The notes: generated from the letters alone by a model not told the origin. A stretch of DNA of 20,405 bases from DATLYT01 sp035574455 (GCA_035574455.1 DATLYT010000159.1:1-20405), one strand, 5' to 3'; positions 7,073 through 15,974 are shown, counted from the stretch's first letter. Translations and numbers: made by a program.

Positions 7073-9214
7073 CTAATTCGCCAGCCGCGGAGTCACCCCG
7101 AGGTTCTGCATCAAGAACGAGTAAATATCCGCCACCTCCTCGATTTGTTTCCTCGTGCTGCTGGCGCCGTGGCCGGATTTGGTTTCTACCCGAATCAGAA
7201 TCGGGGCATTGCCGCGTTGCATCTCTTGCAATCGGGCAGCGTACTTGAGCGAATGTGCCGGTACCACGCGGTCGTCATGGTCTGCCGTGGTAATCAATGT
7301 TGCCGGATAGTTTTGCGCCCGGATGTTGTGATACGGCGAGTAGGCGTACAATGCCTTGAACTCTGCTTCGTTTGCCTCGCTCGAACCGTAGTCCGGAATC
7401 CAGTTCCAACCAATCGTGAACTTATGGAAACGCAGCATATCCATCACGCCGACCTGGGGAATCGCCGCGCCGAACAGCTCCGGCCGCTGATTCATCACCG
7501 CGCCGACGAGCAACCCGCCGTTCGACGCTCCTTGAATAGCCAGTTTCTTCGGTGATGTGTACTTGTTTGCGATGAGCCATTCTGCTGCCGCGATAAAGTC
7601 ATCGAACACGTTCTGCTTTTTCGTTTTCGTTCCGGCTTCGTGCCACTTCTCGCCATACTCTCCTCCGCCGCGGATGTTCGCTGAGGCATAGACAAATCCC
7701 TGTTCGAGTAGAGCCAGCCGCAGAGAATTGAAATTCGGGGCCGTCGTAATATTGAACCCGCCGTACCCATAGAGCAGGGTTGGATTCTGGCCGTCAAGCT
7801 TGATCCCCTTTTTGTGTGTGATGAACATCGGCACACGTGTGCCGTCCTTGCTGTTGTAGAACACCTGCTTTGTCTCGTAGTCGTTCGGGTTGAAGTCGGG
7901 AATCTCCGGAGCGCGGAAGACGGTTGAGGTGCGCGTGGCAATATCGTACCGATAAATCGTGGGCGGGAAGGTAAACGACGTAAAGGTGTAGAAAACGAAT
8001 TGCTCATCCTGCAGGCCGCCGAATCCTGTGGCAGTGCCTAACGTTGGCAAAGGAACCTCATTTTCCAGCGTGCCGTCGAGATTGTACACCAAGACGCGCG
8101 AAGCGACATCTTTCAAATATCGCGCGAAGATTTTCCCGCCTGCTGTGCCAACCGATTGCAGAGGCTCAGGCTGTTCGGGAAGCACAAGCTTCCAATGCTT
8201 TTCGTCCGGATTGTTCGGATCTACGAGCACCACCTTCCCGTTTGGCGCATCCTTATCCGTTCGGACCAAGAGTTTGTCGCCGACGTTGTCGATGACGCTA
8301 TAGCTCTCATTGCCGATTGTTCCAAAGAGCGGTCGGAATGAATTCTCACCGCGGGAGAGGTCGCGCACGTAAATGGCGTTACCTTTCTTCCCGCTTCCGC
8401 GCTCGGAGATGTAGAGGAAGGCAAAGCGCTCATCGTCCGTTGTGCTCACCGTATGAAACCGCTGCGGGTTGGCCGGGTCTTGATACACCAGCCGGTCGGC
8501 TGATTGTGGTGTTCCGATGGTGTGATAGTACACCATATGGTTTTCATTCTTCGTGGTCAGCTCTTTTCCTTGTTCGGGCGCGGGGTAGCGGCTGTAGTAA
8601 AAACCGTTGCCGTGCCATGCAATACCGGAGACCTTGATCCATTTCATCGTGTCGGGCAACGTCCTTCGCGTCGCCAGCTCCATAGTGATATACTCTTGCC
8701 AGTCCGATCCGCCGCGTGAGATTCCGTACACAACCCACTTGACGTCGTTGGAGATGGACAATGCACCGAGACGGGTGGTGCCGTCCGCGGAGAACGTGTT
8801 AGGGTCGAGCAGTACTTCGGGCGTCCCGTCCAATCCTTTCTGGATGTAGAGCACACTCTGATTCTGCAGGCCGTCATTCTTGGAATAGAAGAAGTATTCC
8901 CCGCGACGGAAGGGTGCAGAGTATTTTGGATAGTTGAAGAGCTTTTCCAGCCGTTGTCGGATTTTTTCTCGGTACGGAATTTTTTCGAGGTAGCCAAACG
9001 TCACCGCATTCTGCGCGTCAATCCATGCTGTGCGTTCAGGCGAAGTCTCATCCTCCATCCAGCGATACGGGTCGGGAACCTGGACGCCGAAATAGGTATC
9101 AACAACATCGACTTTCTTGGTAGGGGGATACTGAAGTTTCTGCGCTGCCGCGGAGAGAACAAGCACGGCTGCGAGAATCGACACTGCGGCGAAGAAACGG
9201 AAGGTGCGATGCAT
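7073..9214 (-). CDS. Exported prolyl oligopeptidase (S9A serine peptidase)
   Basis: A 713-residue peptidase that cleaves after proline in short peptides. A signal peptide (about residues 1-24, FFAAVSILAAVLVLSAAAQ) points to the periplasm. The N-terminal segment VDTYFGVQVPDPYRWMED is the family's hallmark, followed by the seven-bladed propeller and the alpha/beta-hydrolase domain. The catalytic Ser is at 564 (GASNGG), the Asp in TADHDDRVVP and the His at 682 (KSGHGAS), so the triad is complete. The ATG at 9214 is preferred over the one at 9229 because AAAGGAG lies just before it. Its role is probably peptide scavenging, complementing the M3 peptidase at 809-2695. Confidence 0.95.
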   Translation of the reverse strand: MHRTFRFFAAVSILAAVLVLSAAAQKLQYPPTKKVDVVDTYFGVQVPDPYRWMEDETSPERTAWIDAQNAVTFGYLEKIPYREKIRQRLEKLFNYPKYSAPFRRGEYFFYSKNDGLQNQSVLYIQKGLDGTPEVLLDPNTFSADGTTRLGALSISNDVKWVVYGISRGGSDWQEYITMELATRRTLPDTMKWIKVSGIAWHGNGFYYSRYPAPEQGKELTTKNENHMVYYHTIGTPQSADRLVYQDPANPQRFHTVSTTDDERFAFLYISERGSGKKGNAIYVRDLSRGENSFRPLFGTIGNESYSVIDNVGDKLLVRTDKDAPNGKVVLVDPNNPDEKHWKLVLPEQPEPLQSVGTAGGKIFARYLKDVASRVLVYNLDGTLENEVPLPTLGTATGFGGLQDEQFVFYTFTSFTFPPTIYRYDIATRTSTVFRAPEIPDFNPNDYETKQVFYNSKDGTRVPMFITHKKGIKLDGQNPTLLYGYGGFNITTAPNFNSLRLALLEQGFVYASANIRGGGEYGEKWHEAGTKTKKQNVFDDFIAAAEWLIANKYTSPKKLAIQGASNGGLLVGAVMNQRPELFGAAIPQVGVMDMLRFHKFTIGWNWIPDYGSSEANEAEFKALYAYSPYHNIRAQNYPATLITTADHDDRVVPAHSLKYAARLQEMQRGNAPILIRVETKSGHGASSTRKQIEEVADIYSFLMQNLGVTPRLAN

Positions 9215-9528
9215 GGCAACTCCTTTCACGAGATGGTGCTATCAGGAATCGTACGATCAGTCTGGAATTTTCAGGCGGTAAGAAACATACGAGTTTCTTA
9301 TCTTTTGCGCCAGTGGAGATCGCGACGAGTTTACCTATTGCATTTTTGCGCCTTTTCTCGCCATCGACTGAAGTCGACGGTTAGCATATGTATCTAAACA
9401 GCCCGCTTGAGCAGGATTTCTAAGTGCCAGCCGTAGATGAACACGGTCTGTTGCAAGCTCTTCGATACGGGGAATCGTTCAAGCCACTGGAGCCTCGACA
9501 TCTGTACGGGAAGAGAATCTTCTACTGC
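9215..9528. other. Intergenic region upstream of the prolyl oligopeptidase gene
   Basis: It lies between the molybdate transporter stop and the peptidase start, both on the minus strand. It holds the ribosome binding site, a perfect 10-bp palindrome (9248-9257, ATCGTACGAT) and the dyad at 9279-9300. No convincing gene was found in it. Confidence 0.5.
9279..9300. promoter_or_regulatory. Dyad, possible operator upstream of the peptidase gene
   Basis: TAAGAAAC (9279-9286) and GTTTCTTA (9293-9300) are perfect reverse complements separated by six bases. The site lies 65-86 bases before the start of the prolyl oligopeptidase gene. Size and spacing fit a dimeric regulator site, but no regulator is identified. 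Confidence 0.3.
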
Positions 9529-10683
9529 TCAGAGGTTTTCTTCCTGTTTCCTGCCGAGGTACCAGACCGCCGTGCCAACTACCAGGCCGATCACGTACCC
9601 TTGAGGTAATCCCAGGGCAATGAGCGCGACAAGAAGACAGAGAGTAAGTTCCCGCCGTGAAGCGGCGATGTCTCGAACCAGCGACATGAGTGAAAGACTT
9701 TCGAACAGCAGAATGACGCCGAGAATAGGCAGAGGGAAGACTTTGATCATTTCGGTGAGCGTCTGGCTGAAGAAGAGCCCGAGGATGAGATACATCGATC
9801 CGTAGATCACCACCGACCCACCCGTTCGTGCCCCGAAGGCGTAATGTCCGGCCAGACCTCCGGCGCCGTGGCAATTCGGGATGCCGCTGAAAAACGGAAG
9901 CACAAGATTCATCACGGAATAGGTCAGGCCGATCTTCGTGAGACTGAACGGCCGCTCGGGGAAGAAGTCGGCAATCGTTTGCCGGGTGGCGATGACCGAG
10001 TTCGAGAGCGAGAGGGGGAGCTGTGGAAGCGCGAGAAGAACGAATCCCGTTGCGATATCAGACCATTCCGGCACATGCAGTTGTGGAACTCTGAACTCGA
10101 TGCCGCGACCGATCACCGAGAGATCAATCTGAAAGAGAAGAGCGTAGATGAACCCTACGAAGATAATAAACACGGCCGCAGGGTATTTCCGGTTGCCCAT
10201 CAGAACCAGGGCGATAACAAAGCTGATTCCTGCCAGAACGTACCCAGCCAGCGCATCGGCCATCACGTAGTCTTTGAGGGCGAGCGAGGCGAGCGAAAGG
10301 CCGAGGCCAAACTGGATACCCCGCACGACACTTTTGGGAATGAACCTTGCCAGCCAGTTGAGAAGGCCTGAGAGGGTGAGCACCAGCATGATGCCGCCAA
10401 TGGCAAACCCCGCGCCGTAGAGGATATTGCCCGTGAGTTTCTGGGTGATCATCAGTACGGCCATAGCTTTGAGCGGTTGGACGGGCATTGGAATTCCGTA
10501 CACGAGCCCGGTAGCGATCTGCATGAGTCCAAACATGGTCAACGTGCTCGCGGTATCCAGATTGCAGGCGAGAATCATGCCGACGATGAGAGGGAAGTCG
10601 GTCCCGATATCGCCGAAACTTCCGGCGAGTTCATTTCGGTCGAAGCGAAGATTGAGCGATCGAAGACGGAAAGGGGTTGGCAT
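9529..10683 (-). CDS. MOT1-type molybdate/sulfate transporter
   Basis: A 384-residue polytopic inner-membrane protein with about ten hydrophobic segments. It carries both signatures of the MOT1-like family: GSFGDIGTDFPL (residues 21-32) with PMPVQPLKAMAV shortly after, and CHGAGGLAGHYAFGARTG in the second half. Characterised members take up molybdate with high affinity, and related annotations include sulfate. The molybdenum hydroxylase, XdhC and MoaD-like genes in this window favour molybdate. No good ribosome binding site lies before the ATG, and I did not find a ModE site or a molybdenum cofactor riboswitch upstream. It is a single-protein importer, so no ATPase partner is expected. Confidence 0.88.
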   Translation of the reverse strand: MPTPFRLRSLNLRFDRNELAGSFGDIGTDFPLIVGMILACNLDTASTLTMFGLMQIATGLVYGIPMPVQPLKAMAVLMITQKLTGNILYGAGFAIGGIMLVLTLSGLLNWLARFIPKSVVRGIQFGLGLSLASLALKDYVMADALAGYVLAGISFVIALVLMGNRKYPAAVFIIFVGFIYALLFQIDLSVIGRGIEFRVPQLHVPEWSDIATGFVLLALPQLPLSLSNSVIATRQTIADFFPERPFSLTKIGLTYSVMNLVLPFFSGIPNCHGAGGLAGHYAFGARTGGSVVIYGSMYLILGLFFSQTLTEMIKVFPLPILGVILLFESLSLMSLVRDIAASRRELTLCLLVALIALGLPQGYVIGLVVGTAVWYLGRKQEENL

Positions 10684-10855
10684 GAGTTAAGTCTCAATCT
10701 GAATTTGTTGTCGGATACCGTCGCAAGGTGATTGGCTTCGTAGCGCACAGAACGCCTGCAGAGGGAAGTGTCTGCGAACGACCTTTCTTGAAGCGGCCTA
10801 TCCAGTGATCCGGCCATGACCCGGGCCTAAGGGCGTTGTTGCAAGCTTTGTGCTG

Positions 10856-10969
10856 TCACCATCGAATCAAATCCCGCCTCCACACGTGCACCGTCCAATC
10901 TCTCTTGTGCACATCGATCCCCGCGTACATCGGCTTGCCTTTGGCGAAGCCTTCTTCGATCTTTGCCAT
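10856..10969 (-). pseudogene. IS110-family transposase, N-terminal stub
   Basis: A 37-codon reading frame starts at an ATG and ends at a TGA. It contains KGKPMYAGIDVHKRDWTVHV, the characteristic beginning of IS110-type (DEDD) transposases, where the Asp of GIDVHK is the first catalytic acid. The similarity stops at about residue 30 and the frame closes soon after. The rest of the roughly 350-residue enzyme is absent from the flanking sequence, so this is a dead fragment of an old insertion. Confidence 0.7.
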
Positions 10970-11066
10970 CGCAACCTTCTTGATTTGTGATTGAATTGGA
11001 ACGTCGACATTCCAAAGACAATCACCGAGGAGGTTTTTTCTTTACTGTTGAGACTTGCCAAAAGCA

Positions 11067-11087
11067 TCCCGACGCTTTTTGTCGGGA
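11067..11087 (-). terminator. Intrinsic terminator candidate for the HNH-like gene
   Basis: TCCCGAC (11067-11073) and GTCGGGA (11081-11087) form a 7-bp stem with a seven-base loop. Read on the minus strand it is followed by TGCTTTT, a short T-run. It lies about 75 bases past the stop of the gene at 11162. Confidence 0.45.
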
Positions 11088-11161
11088 CGTGCAATTCACG
11101 CTGAACTACTTCGATCGACTTTCAGTAGAAGTTCTGTTAGCTGCCAGCACGATTCATGTCT

Positions 11162-12079
11162 CTAAGTAGATGATTTCCTTTGCTTAAGTATTAAATCGCC
11201 TTCTAGGGCCCGCAGCGTCATCGATTGCTCAACCCTCGTTGGGTTGTTCACATAAGTCTCGTGGACAACTCGCTTCTGCTTGTCGGAATACTTCATCCTT
11301 AGGAGCACTTCGTTTGGTCTATCGACAAAAAGGAACTGAGTTAGACCAAGATTAGCCAGAGTCTGAGCGGTGAGCATCAAGCCCTTGAGATGAATCTTCG
11401 AATGTGGCAGTTTCTTGAGCTTAGCTGGAAGAATGCTAGTATAGAGGCACATTGGGCCGAACTTGACATATACACCCAGCGTGCGCGTCCCGGTAGTGAT
11501 TGTAGCATCGATGCATCTCATGACATAGAAATTAATTCGATCATTGATACTATCGGGTAAAGAACCCTCCCCAGATGCGAGATTCTGAAGAAAGATCAGA
11601 TGGGTCTCGCAATTACCAGTATCCTTGCGTTTGCCAAGGAGAAAGTCGCGCCACGTGGAGGAGAAGGAATTTAGCAAGTCTAACTGCTTGCTTGGTAACT
11701 TAGCAATGAAAGGCTTTGAGGTCATAACTACACGCCATTGGACCGAAATGGCAAATCGAAGCAACCAATCAGTGTATGAGAATTGTTTGATGGTGCTTGT
11801 GGAAACGCCTTCGCGAGATAGCTCGTCGTTGACATAGGGGTAAAATATCTCATTTGCGAATTGGGTCTCCAGTTTGTTGAGAATGCCTTCACAGTTGCCG
11901 CAAAGCAATTTAGGTTTATTGCCGTCCTGGACCCTGAGATTCGGATTCTCTCCGAACCTCAAAAACCCTGTGGCTGAGGTGCTTTTAGTCCAACGAAAAA
12001 CAAAAGCAGGAATAATGTGACTATGCCTCAAACTTGGATTTTGGCCACAGAGAGCACAAAGATGATGAGAAGTATTCAT
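11162..12079 (-). CDS. Zinc-finger/HNH-like protein of unknown function
   Basis: A 305-residue protein. The N-terminus has a treble-clef-like set of ligands: Cys8 and Cys11 (CALC), His21 within RHSHIIPAF, then Cys60 and Cys63 (CGNCE). The CxxC ... SHIIP ... CxxCE layout resembles HNH-type nuclease modules in uncharacterised proteins often found on accessory DNA. The remaining 240 residues match nothing I recognise. The frame extends to a TTG at 12130, but the ATG at 12079 is preferred. The gene is visibly richer in A+T than its neighbours and lies next to a transposase remnant, suggesting acquisition. Nuclease activity is an inference. It could instead be a DNA- or RNA-binding zinc protein. 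Confidence 0.6.
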   Translation of the reverse strand: MNTSHHLCALCGQNPSLRHSHIIPAFVFRWTKSTSATGFLRFGENPNLRVQDGNKPKLLCGNCEGILNKLETQFANEIFYPYVNDELSREGVSTSTIKQFSYTDWLLRFAISVQWRVVMTSKPFIAKLPSKQLDLLNSFSSTWRDFLLGKRKDTGNCETHLIFLQNLASGEGSLPDSINDRINFYVMRCIDATITTGTRTLGVYVKFGPMCLYTSILPAKLKKLPHSKIHLKGLMLTAQTLANLGLTQFLFVDRPNEVLLRMKYSDKQKRVVHETYVNNPTRVEQSMTLRALEGDLILKQRKSST

Positions 12080-12346
12080 GATTAATCTGTTCCCTTTGCT
12101 CGTGCTGGCGCCTAAGGTTTCGGCAAACAATGCCGTCGTTTAGCAAACCCGCCCGATCGAACGGACGAAAAGAAATTCGATCCAATCCCAATTGCCTCCA
12201 AGGTCGTTTGGGCGGGCTACAAATTCTTCGTGAGCAAAACGGTGGAACGAGCACAACTATTTTTCAAACCGAGCTTTGGCTTAGCCATTTCAAATGAGCG
12301 AGTGTCGGTGTTTGCCGTGTTAGGCGCAGTGCCCCGATTCTCCGGA

Positions 12347-13129
12347 TCAGCATACACTGTGCATGACCACAATTGTTGTAGGATCGATGTCTTTGAGAAT
12401 CTTGGTGAATGGAGCGTTCTTGTATTTCTGCAGTAACTGAGATTTGCCACGTATGAATTCTTCTCTGACTTGCTCACACTCGGCAGGCCATTGGTTGATC
12501 TCTTCCATGGTATAGACATCGAGATAAGCGTCGAGAGATTTACCTATGTCTTCCTCGTGATATTCCTGGCAGGTTTTGCCCTTAGCGTCTTCAACAATGT
12601 TGAATCGGCGAATGAATTCGTTAAATTCAAGATCAAATTCAATCTCTCTTGCCTGCATTGAGTTGGGATAGAGTCTGTTTGCTTGGTCGGCCCAGTACCG
12701 AGTTGGTTCCCAGAAATTGTTTTCTCCTTTCCAACCATCATCAACGACCTTAAATCGGTCACGGTGCTTCTGAATGTAGAGTAGACATTGTTCGCCCACC
12801 GTGCGATCAGAAAAGTAATCGGGTGTCCCTATACGATAAGAGCCGTAGAGTGCCGAGTCTCTTTCGGAAACGCCCCACACGCATCGCCCAATCTTTTTTT
12901 CAGCGAAGTAGATCTGCCGGATTTCATCTGCCGATAGTCTGTCCTTGGAAATCAATGCACTTGCCATCTGTAAACTTGCACGAACGTCTTCTACAGTAGG
13001 AAGGTCTACGTCGAATTTGCTTTGCTGCCCAAGGGTGACAAATATAGGTATGAGGAGCAGTATAGGAGCGGTCATAAGCACGGTGAACAGCTGTCGTCTA
13101 TTTATGTTATCTGCTTGAATTAGGGGCAT
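12347..13129 (-). CDS. Membrane-anchored protein of unknown family
   Basis: A 260-residue protein. After a short N-terminus with two Arg (NINRRQ), residues 14-34 (LFTVLMTAPILLLIPIFVTL) form one membrane segment or uncleaved signal, leaving a soluble domain of about 225 residues. That domain is acidic and rich in Trp, Tyr and Phe, with scattered Cys (GRCVWG, EQCLLY, KTCQEY, AECEQV) and a Cys at the extreme C-terminus. I recognise no family. GGAG lies nine bases before the ATG. It sits 267 bases upstream of the HNH-like gene on the same strand and shares its A+T-rich composition, so the two may have arrived together. Confidence 0.65.
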   Translation of the reverse strand: MPLIQADNINRRQLFTVLMTAPILLLIPIFVTLGQQSKFDVDLPTVEDVRASLQMASALISKDRLSADEIRQIYFAEKKIGRCVWGVSERDSALYGSYRIGTPDYFSDRTVGEQCLLYIQKHRDRFKVVDDGWKGENNFWEPTRYWADQANRLYPNSMQAREIEFDLEFNEFIRRFNIVEDAKGKTCQEYHEEDIGKSLDAYLDVYTMEEINQWPAECEQVREEFIRGKSQLLQKYKNAPFTKILKDIDPTTIVVMHSVC

Positions 13130-13183
13130 TGCGCATAACTCCAGGCTTTACGAATTGCTTCTTTCCAGCCCTGGCCAGTGTTA

Positions 13184-13236
13184 GATGGAGCCCACCTTGC
13201 GTTGAAGAGAAAGCTCTTAGTTAGGTGGACTCCATC
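13184..13236. repeat. 53-bp inverted-repeat element with nested hairpin
   Basis: GATGGAGCCCACCT (13184-13197) and AGGTGGACTCCATC (13223-13236) are reverse complements at 13 of 14 positions, and the odd pair could be G-U in RNA. A second stem, AAGAG (13205-13209) with CTCTT (13214-13218), lies inside the loop. It begins just beyond the 3' end of the molybdenum hydroxylase gene and forms the right border of the A+T-rich insert. It may be a terminator without a T-run, a MITE-like element or an IS end. Confidence 0.55.
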
Positions 13237-13247
13237 GGTCTTACTTT

Positions 13248-15344
13248 TTAGCTCTTCTTCAAATCCTCCGCCCGGATCGGCAGCTTGCGGATCCGCTTGC
13301 CGGTGGCTGCGAAGATGGCGTTGCAGACGGCGGGAGCTATCGGCGGTAAACCCGGCTCGCCGATGCCGCCTTGCGACTCTGTGCTCGGAACAATATGCAC
13401 TTCCACCTTCGGCATCTCGTTAATCCGCATGATCTGGTAGTCGTTAAAGTTGCCCTGTGCTACGCGGCCTTTCTCGATCGTGATCTCGTCCTTAATCGCC
13501 GCGCTCAGACCGTACACGATAGCCCCTTCAATCTGCGCTTCGATCGTCTTGGGATTGACCACAGGACCGCAATCGACCGCTACAACAACGCGGTGGATGG
13601 TCAGCGAGCCATCGTTTGCCACGGAGACCTCGGCTACCTCGGCAATATTACTGCCGAACGACTCACAGCAGGCAATACCGCGGCCTCGGCCGGCTTGCAG
13701 TGGTTTGCCCCAACCCGCTTTTTCTGCCGCTAATTCTAGAACACGTTTGAGTCGGGGCTTGTTTTCCAGCAACCTGCGGCGATACTCAAACGGGTCTTTC
13801 TTCGCAGCGGCGGCAAGCTCGTCGATGAAGCTCTCGACCATGAACGCGTTCTGGGATGGACCCACCGACCGCCACGCGCCAATCGGTACACCGACGTCGA
13901 TAATATGCGAGTCGATGAGCACGTTCGGGATCGCATACGGCGGTGTCGAGCCGCCGGTCACCAGGCCTTTCTCCTTTGTTCCGGCGATACGATGCGTCCA
14001 GGCAACGGGCCAGCCGTCGTTGTCCAAGCCGGCGGTCATGACGTTGTAGGTCGCGGGACGGTAGAAGTCGTGCTGCATATCGTCCTCACGCGTCCAGACT
14101 AATTTCACCGGTGCGCCGACTGCCTTGGCGACCTTAACAGCCTCCACAACGTAATCCGCCTGTAAACGTCTGCCGAAGCCGCCGCCTAACATGGTGACGT
14201 TCACCTTGACGTTTTCAACAGGAATACCGAGCACGCGCGCGGCCTGGTTTTGTGCCTGCTGCGGTGTTTGTGTCGGTGCCCAGATTTCGCACTCGTTGCC
14301 GCGGACGTGCGCTGTGCAGTTCATCGGCTCCATCGTGGCGTGCGCGACGAAAGGAGCGTAGTAAACGGCTTCGACTTTTTTCGCGGCGGAGTTCAGCGCG
14401 GTTGCCGCATCGCCCACCTTCAGCTCTTCCGTTCCCGGTTTCTTCGCCGCCTCTTCCAACGTCTTCCAGATATTCGCCTGCGACTGGTTCGCGTTCGGTC
14501 CCTCGTCCCATTTAATCGAGAGCGCCTCGCGACCTTTAAACGCAGACCAGGTGTTTGTTGCAATCACGGCAACGCCTTCATCGATCTGGATGACGTCCTT
14601 CACACCCGCGATCTTCTTGGCCTTGCTCGCGTCGAAGCTGGCGACCTTCCCGCCGAATACCGGCGAGTGCTCGATGCTCGCATATACCATTCCCGGCACT
14701 TTCACGTCGATGCCGTAAACGGCGCTGCCATCCACGCGGCTCGGCGTATCGACCTGGTTCATCGGCTTACCGATAATCTTGAAGTCCTTCGGGTCTTTCA
14801 ACGGGGGATTTTCCGGCACGGGAAGTTTCGCCGCGGCTGCGGCTAATTCACCGTAGCTCAGTTTTTTCCCGCTCGGTTTGTGGATGACCATGCCGTTTTC
14901 CGTGGAACAGGCGGACTTCTCGGCGTTCCACTGTTGTGCGGCGGCGGTCACGAGCATGTCGCGTGCTGTTGCGCCGGCTTTCCTCAGCATATCCCACGAG
15001 CGGCGAACACTTGCGCTTCCTCCCGTACTCTGGCTGCCATACTTGGTGGGATGCGCGGGAGCCTGGTCGATCTTTACCTTCGACCAGTCGGCGTCAAGCT
15101 CGTCGGCAACGATCATCGGCAGTGCCGTGCGGACACCCTGACCCATTTCAGATTTTGCGACGGTGATGGTGACCGTACCGGTTGCGTCGATGGAGAGAAA
15201 GGCATTCGGAGCGAAAGCTTCCATCGGTTCGAGGGCGAGCAGCTCTTGTTCCTTTGTCGGCAGATAGAAGCCGAGGACGAAGCCCGTCCCCGCCATGGAG
15301 ACGACTTTCATGAAGTCGCGTCGGTTCAATGTCGTTGTGTTCAT
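13248..15344 (-). CDS. Molybdopterin-binding large subunit, isoquinoline 1-oxidoreductase type
   Basis: A 698-residue catalytic subunit of a xanthine-oxidase-family molybdenum hydroxylase. These enzymes hydroxylate N-heterocycles or oxidise aldehydes with water as oxygen source. The N-terminus has a Tat motif (RRDFMK, residues 8-13) and a hydrophobic stretch, so the cofactor-loaded enzyme is exported folded. Molybdopterin-site signatures are EMGQGVRTALPMIVADELD, GGGFGRRLQADYV and YRPATYN. The catalytic Glu is Glu663 in GIGEPGLPPIAPA. Length and architecture match the single-chain IorB-like group rather than the longer xanthine dehydrogenases. It follows the [2Fe-2S] subunit with a two-base gap. 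No cytochrome c electron acceptor gene is adjacent, so the natural acceptor is unknown. Confidence 0.93.
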   Translation of the reverse strand: MNTTTLNRRDFMKVVSMAGTGFVLGFYLPTKEQELLALEPMEAFAPNAFLSIDATGTVTITVAKSEMGQGVRTALPMIVADELDADWSKVKIDQAPAHPTKYGSQSTGGSASVRRSWDMLRKAGATARDMLVTAAAQQWNAEKSACSTENGMVIHKPSGKKLSYGELAAAAAKLPVPENPPLKDPKDFKIIGKPMNQVDTPSRVDGSAVYGIDVKVPGMVYASIEHSPVFGGKVASFDASKAKKIAGVKDVIQIDEGVAVIATNTWSAFKGREALSIKWDEGPNANQSQANIWKTLEEAAKKPGTEELKVGDAATALNSAAKKVEAVYYAPFVAHATMEPMNCTAHVRGNECEIWAPTQTPQQAQNQAARVLGIPVENVKVNVTMLGGGFGRRLQADYVVEAVKVAKAVGAPVKLVWTREDDMQHDFYRPATYNVMTAGLDNDGWPVAWTHRIAGTKEKGLVTGGSTPPYAIPNVLIDSHIIDVGVPIGAWRSVGPSQNAFMVESFIDELAAAAKKDPFEYRRRLLENKPRLKRVLELAAEKAGWGKPLQAGRGRGIACCESFGSNIAEVAEVSVANDGSLTIHRVVVAVDCGPVVNPKTIEAQIEGAIVYGLSAAIKDEITIEKGRVAQGNFNDYQIMRINEMPKVEVHIVPSTESQGGIGEPGLPPIAPAVCNAIFAATGKRIRKLPIRAEDLKKS

Positions 15345-15346
15345 GG

Positions 15347-15832
15347 TTATTCACCTCCTTTGCTGCCCATCGCTTTGGCGGTATCGGCCGCGCGGTGGAT
15401 AGCCCTGCGAATGCGGTTGTACGTCCCGCACCGGCAGATGTGTCCGCCCATCATCGCGTCGATGTCGGCGTCCGTCGGCTTGGGTTTTTCCGCCAGCAGC
15501 GCCGCGGCAGACATGATCTGTCCGGACTGACAGTAGCCGCATTGCGGCACGTCTTCTTCGATCCAGGCAAGCTGAAGCGGGTGACGGCGGTCGGGGGAGA
15601 GTCCCTCGATGGTTGTTACCGTTTTGTTTGCTGCCATCTCGACGGGCGTCACGCAGGAGCGGGTTGCCTCGCCGTCGATGTGCACGGTGCACGCGCCGCA
15701 GAGTCCCGCGCCGCAGCCGTACTTCGTGCCTGTGTAACCGATGATGTCGCGAATCACCCAGAGCAACGGCATTGCCGGGTCGACATCAACGGTCTGTCTT
15801 TTGCCGTTGATGGTGAGAGAAATGGAAGCCAT
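15347..15832 (-). CDS. [2Fe-2S] small subunit of the molybdenum hydroxylase
   Basis: A 161-residue IorA/CoxS-like electron-transfer subunit. The N-terminal plant-ferredoxin domain holds one [2Fe-2S] cluster through Cys40, Cys45, Cys48 and Cys60 (GCGAGLCGACTV ... SC). The helical C-terminal domain holds the second through Cys98, Cys101, Cys133 and Cys135 (CGYC ... CRC). Both clusters are complete. Two ATGs are adjacent (15835 and 15832). AGGAGG lies five bases before the second and only two before the first, so 15832 is preferred. It has no signal peptide and is presumably carried out bound to the Tat-targeted large subunit, as in related enzymes. Confidence 0.94.
   Translation of the reverse strand: MASISLTINGKRQTVDVDPAMPLLWVIRDIIGYTGTKYGCGAGLCGACTVHIDGEATRSCVTPVEMAANKTVTTIEGLSPDRRHPLQLAWIEEDVPQCGYCQSGQIMSAAALLAEKPKPTDADIDAMMGGHICRCGTYNRIRRAIHRAADTAKAMGSKGGE
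15351..15360 (-). promoter_or_regulatory. Perfect ribosome binding site inside the small-subunit gene
   Basis: AAGGAGGTGA on the minus strand matches the anti-Shine-Dalgarno sequence along its full length and lies six bases before the large-subunit ATG. It is made by the last codons of the small subunit (Lys-Gly-Gly-Glu), so the two subunits should be translationally coupled in equal amounts. Confidence 0.85.
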
Positions 15833-15974
15833 CATGACCTCCTGATGTTGATGAGAGATGCAGTTGATTTGCAGAGGAAGAAAGATTGCAAGAATGTAGG
15901 AAATGAGGAGGAAAAAGGAAAGGGGTAGAAAGCGGAATACAGAGGGCAGATGAACGGAAGACGGGTAAGGGTGA

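Larger units (their letters stand above)
10684..11161. other. Gene-poor stretch with a transposase remnant
   Basis: It contains the upstream region of the molybdate transporter (10684-10855), an IS110 N-terminal remnant (10856-10969) and a terminator-like hairpin (11067-11087). It marks the change from G+C-richer DNA on the left to A+T-richer DNA on the right. Confidence 0.55.

Noticed and set aside
10684..10855. Molybdenum cofactor riboswitch or ModE site upstream of the transporter
   Set aside because: I looked for the expected G/C-rich conserved blocks and ModE palindrome halves and saw none convincing.
12319..12325. GTTAGGC core-like heptamer after the orphan membrane protein gene
   Set aside because: No partner core was found at attC distance, no paired arms are present and no matching core lies at the gene's 5' side. 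A single heptamer is expected by chance.
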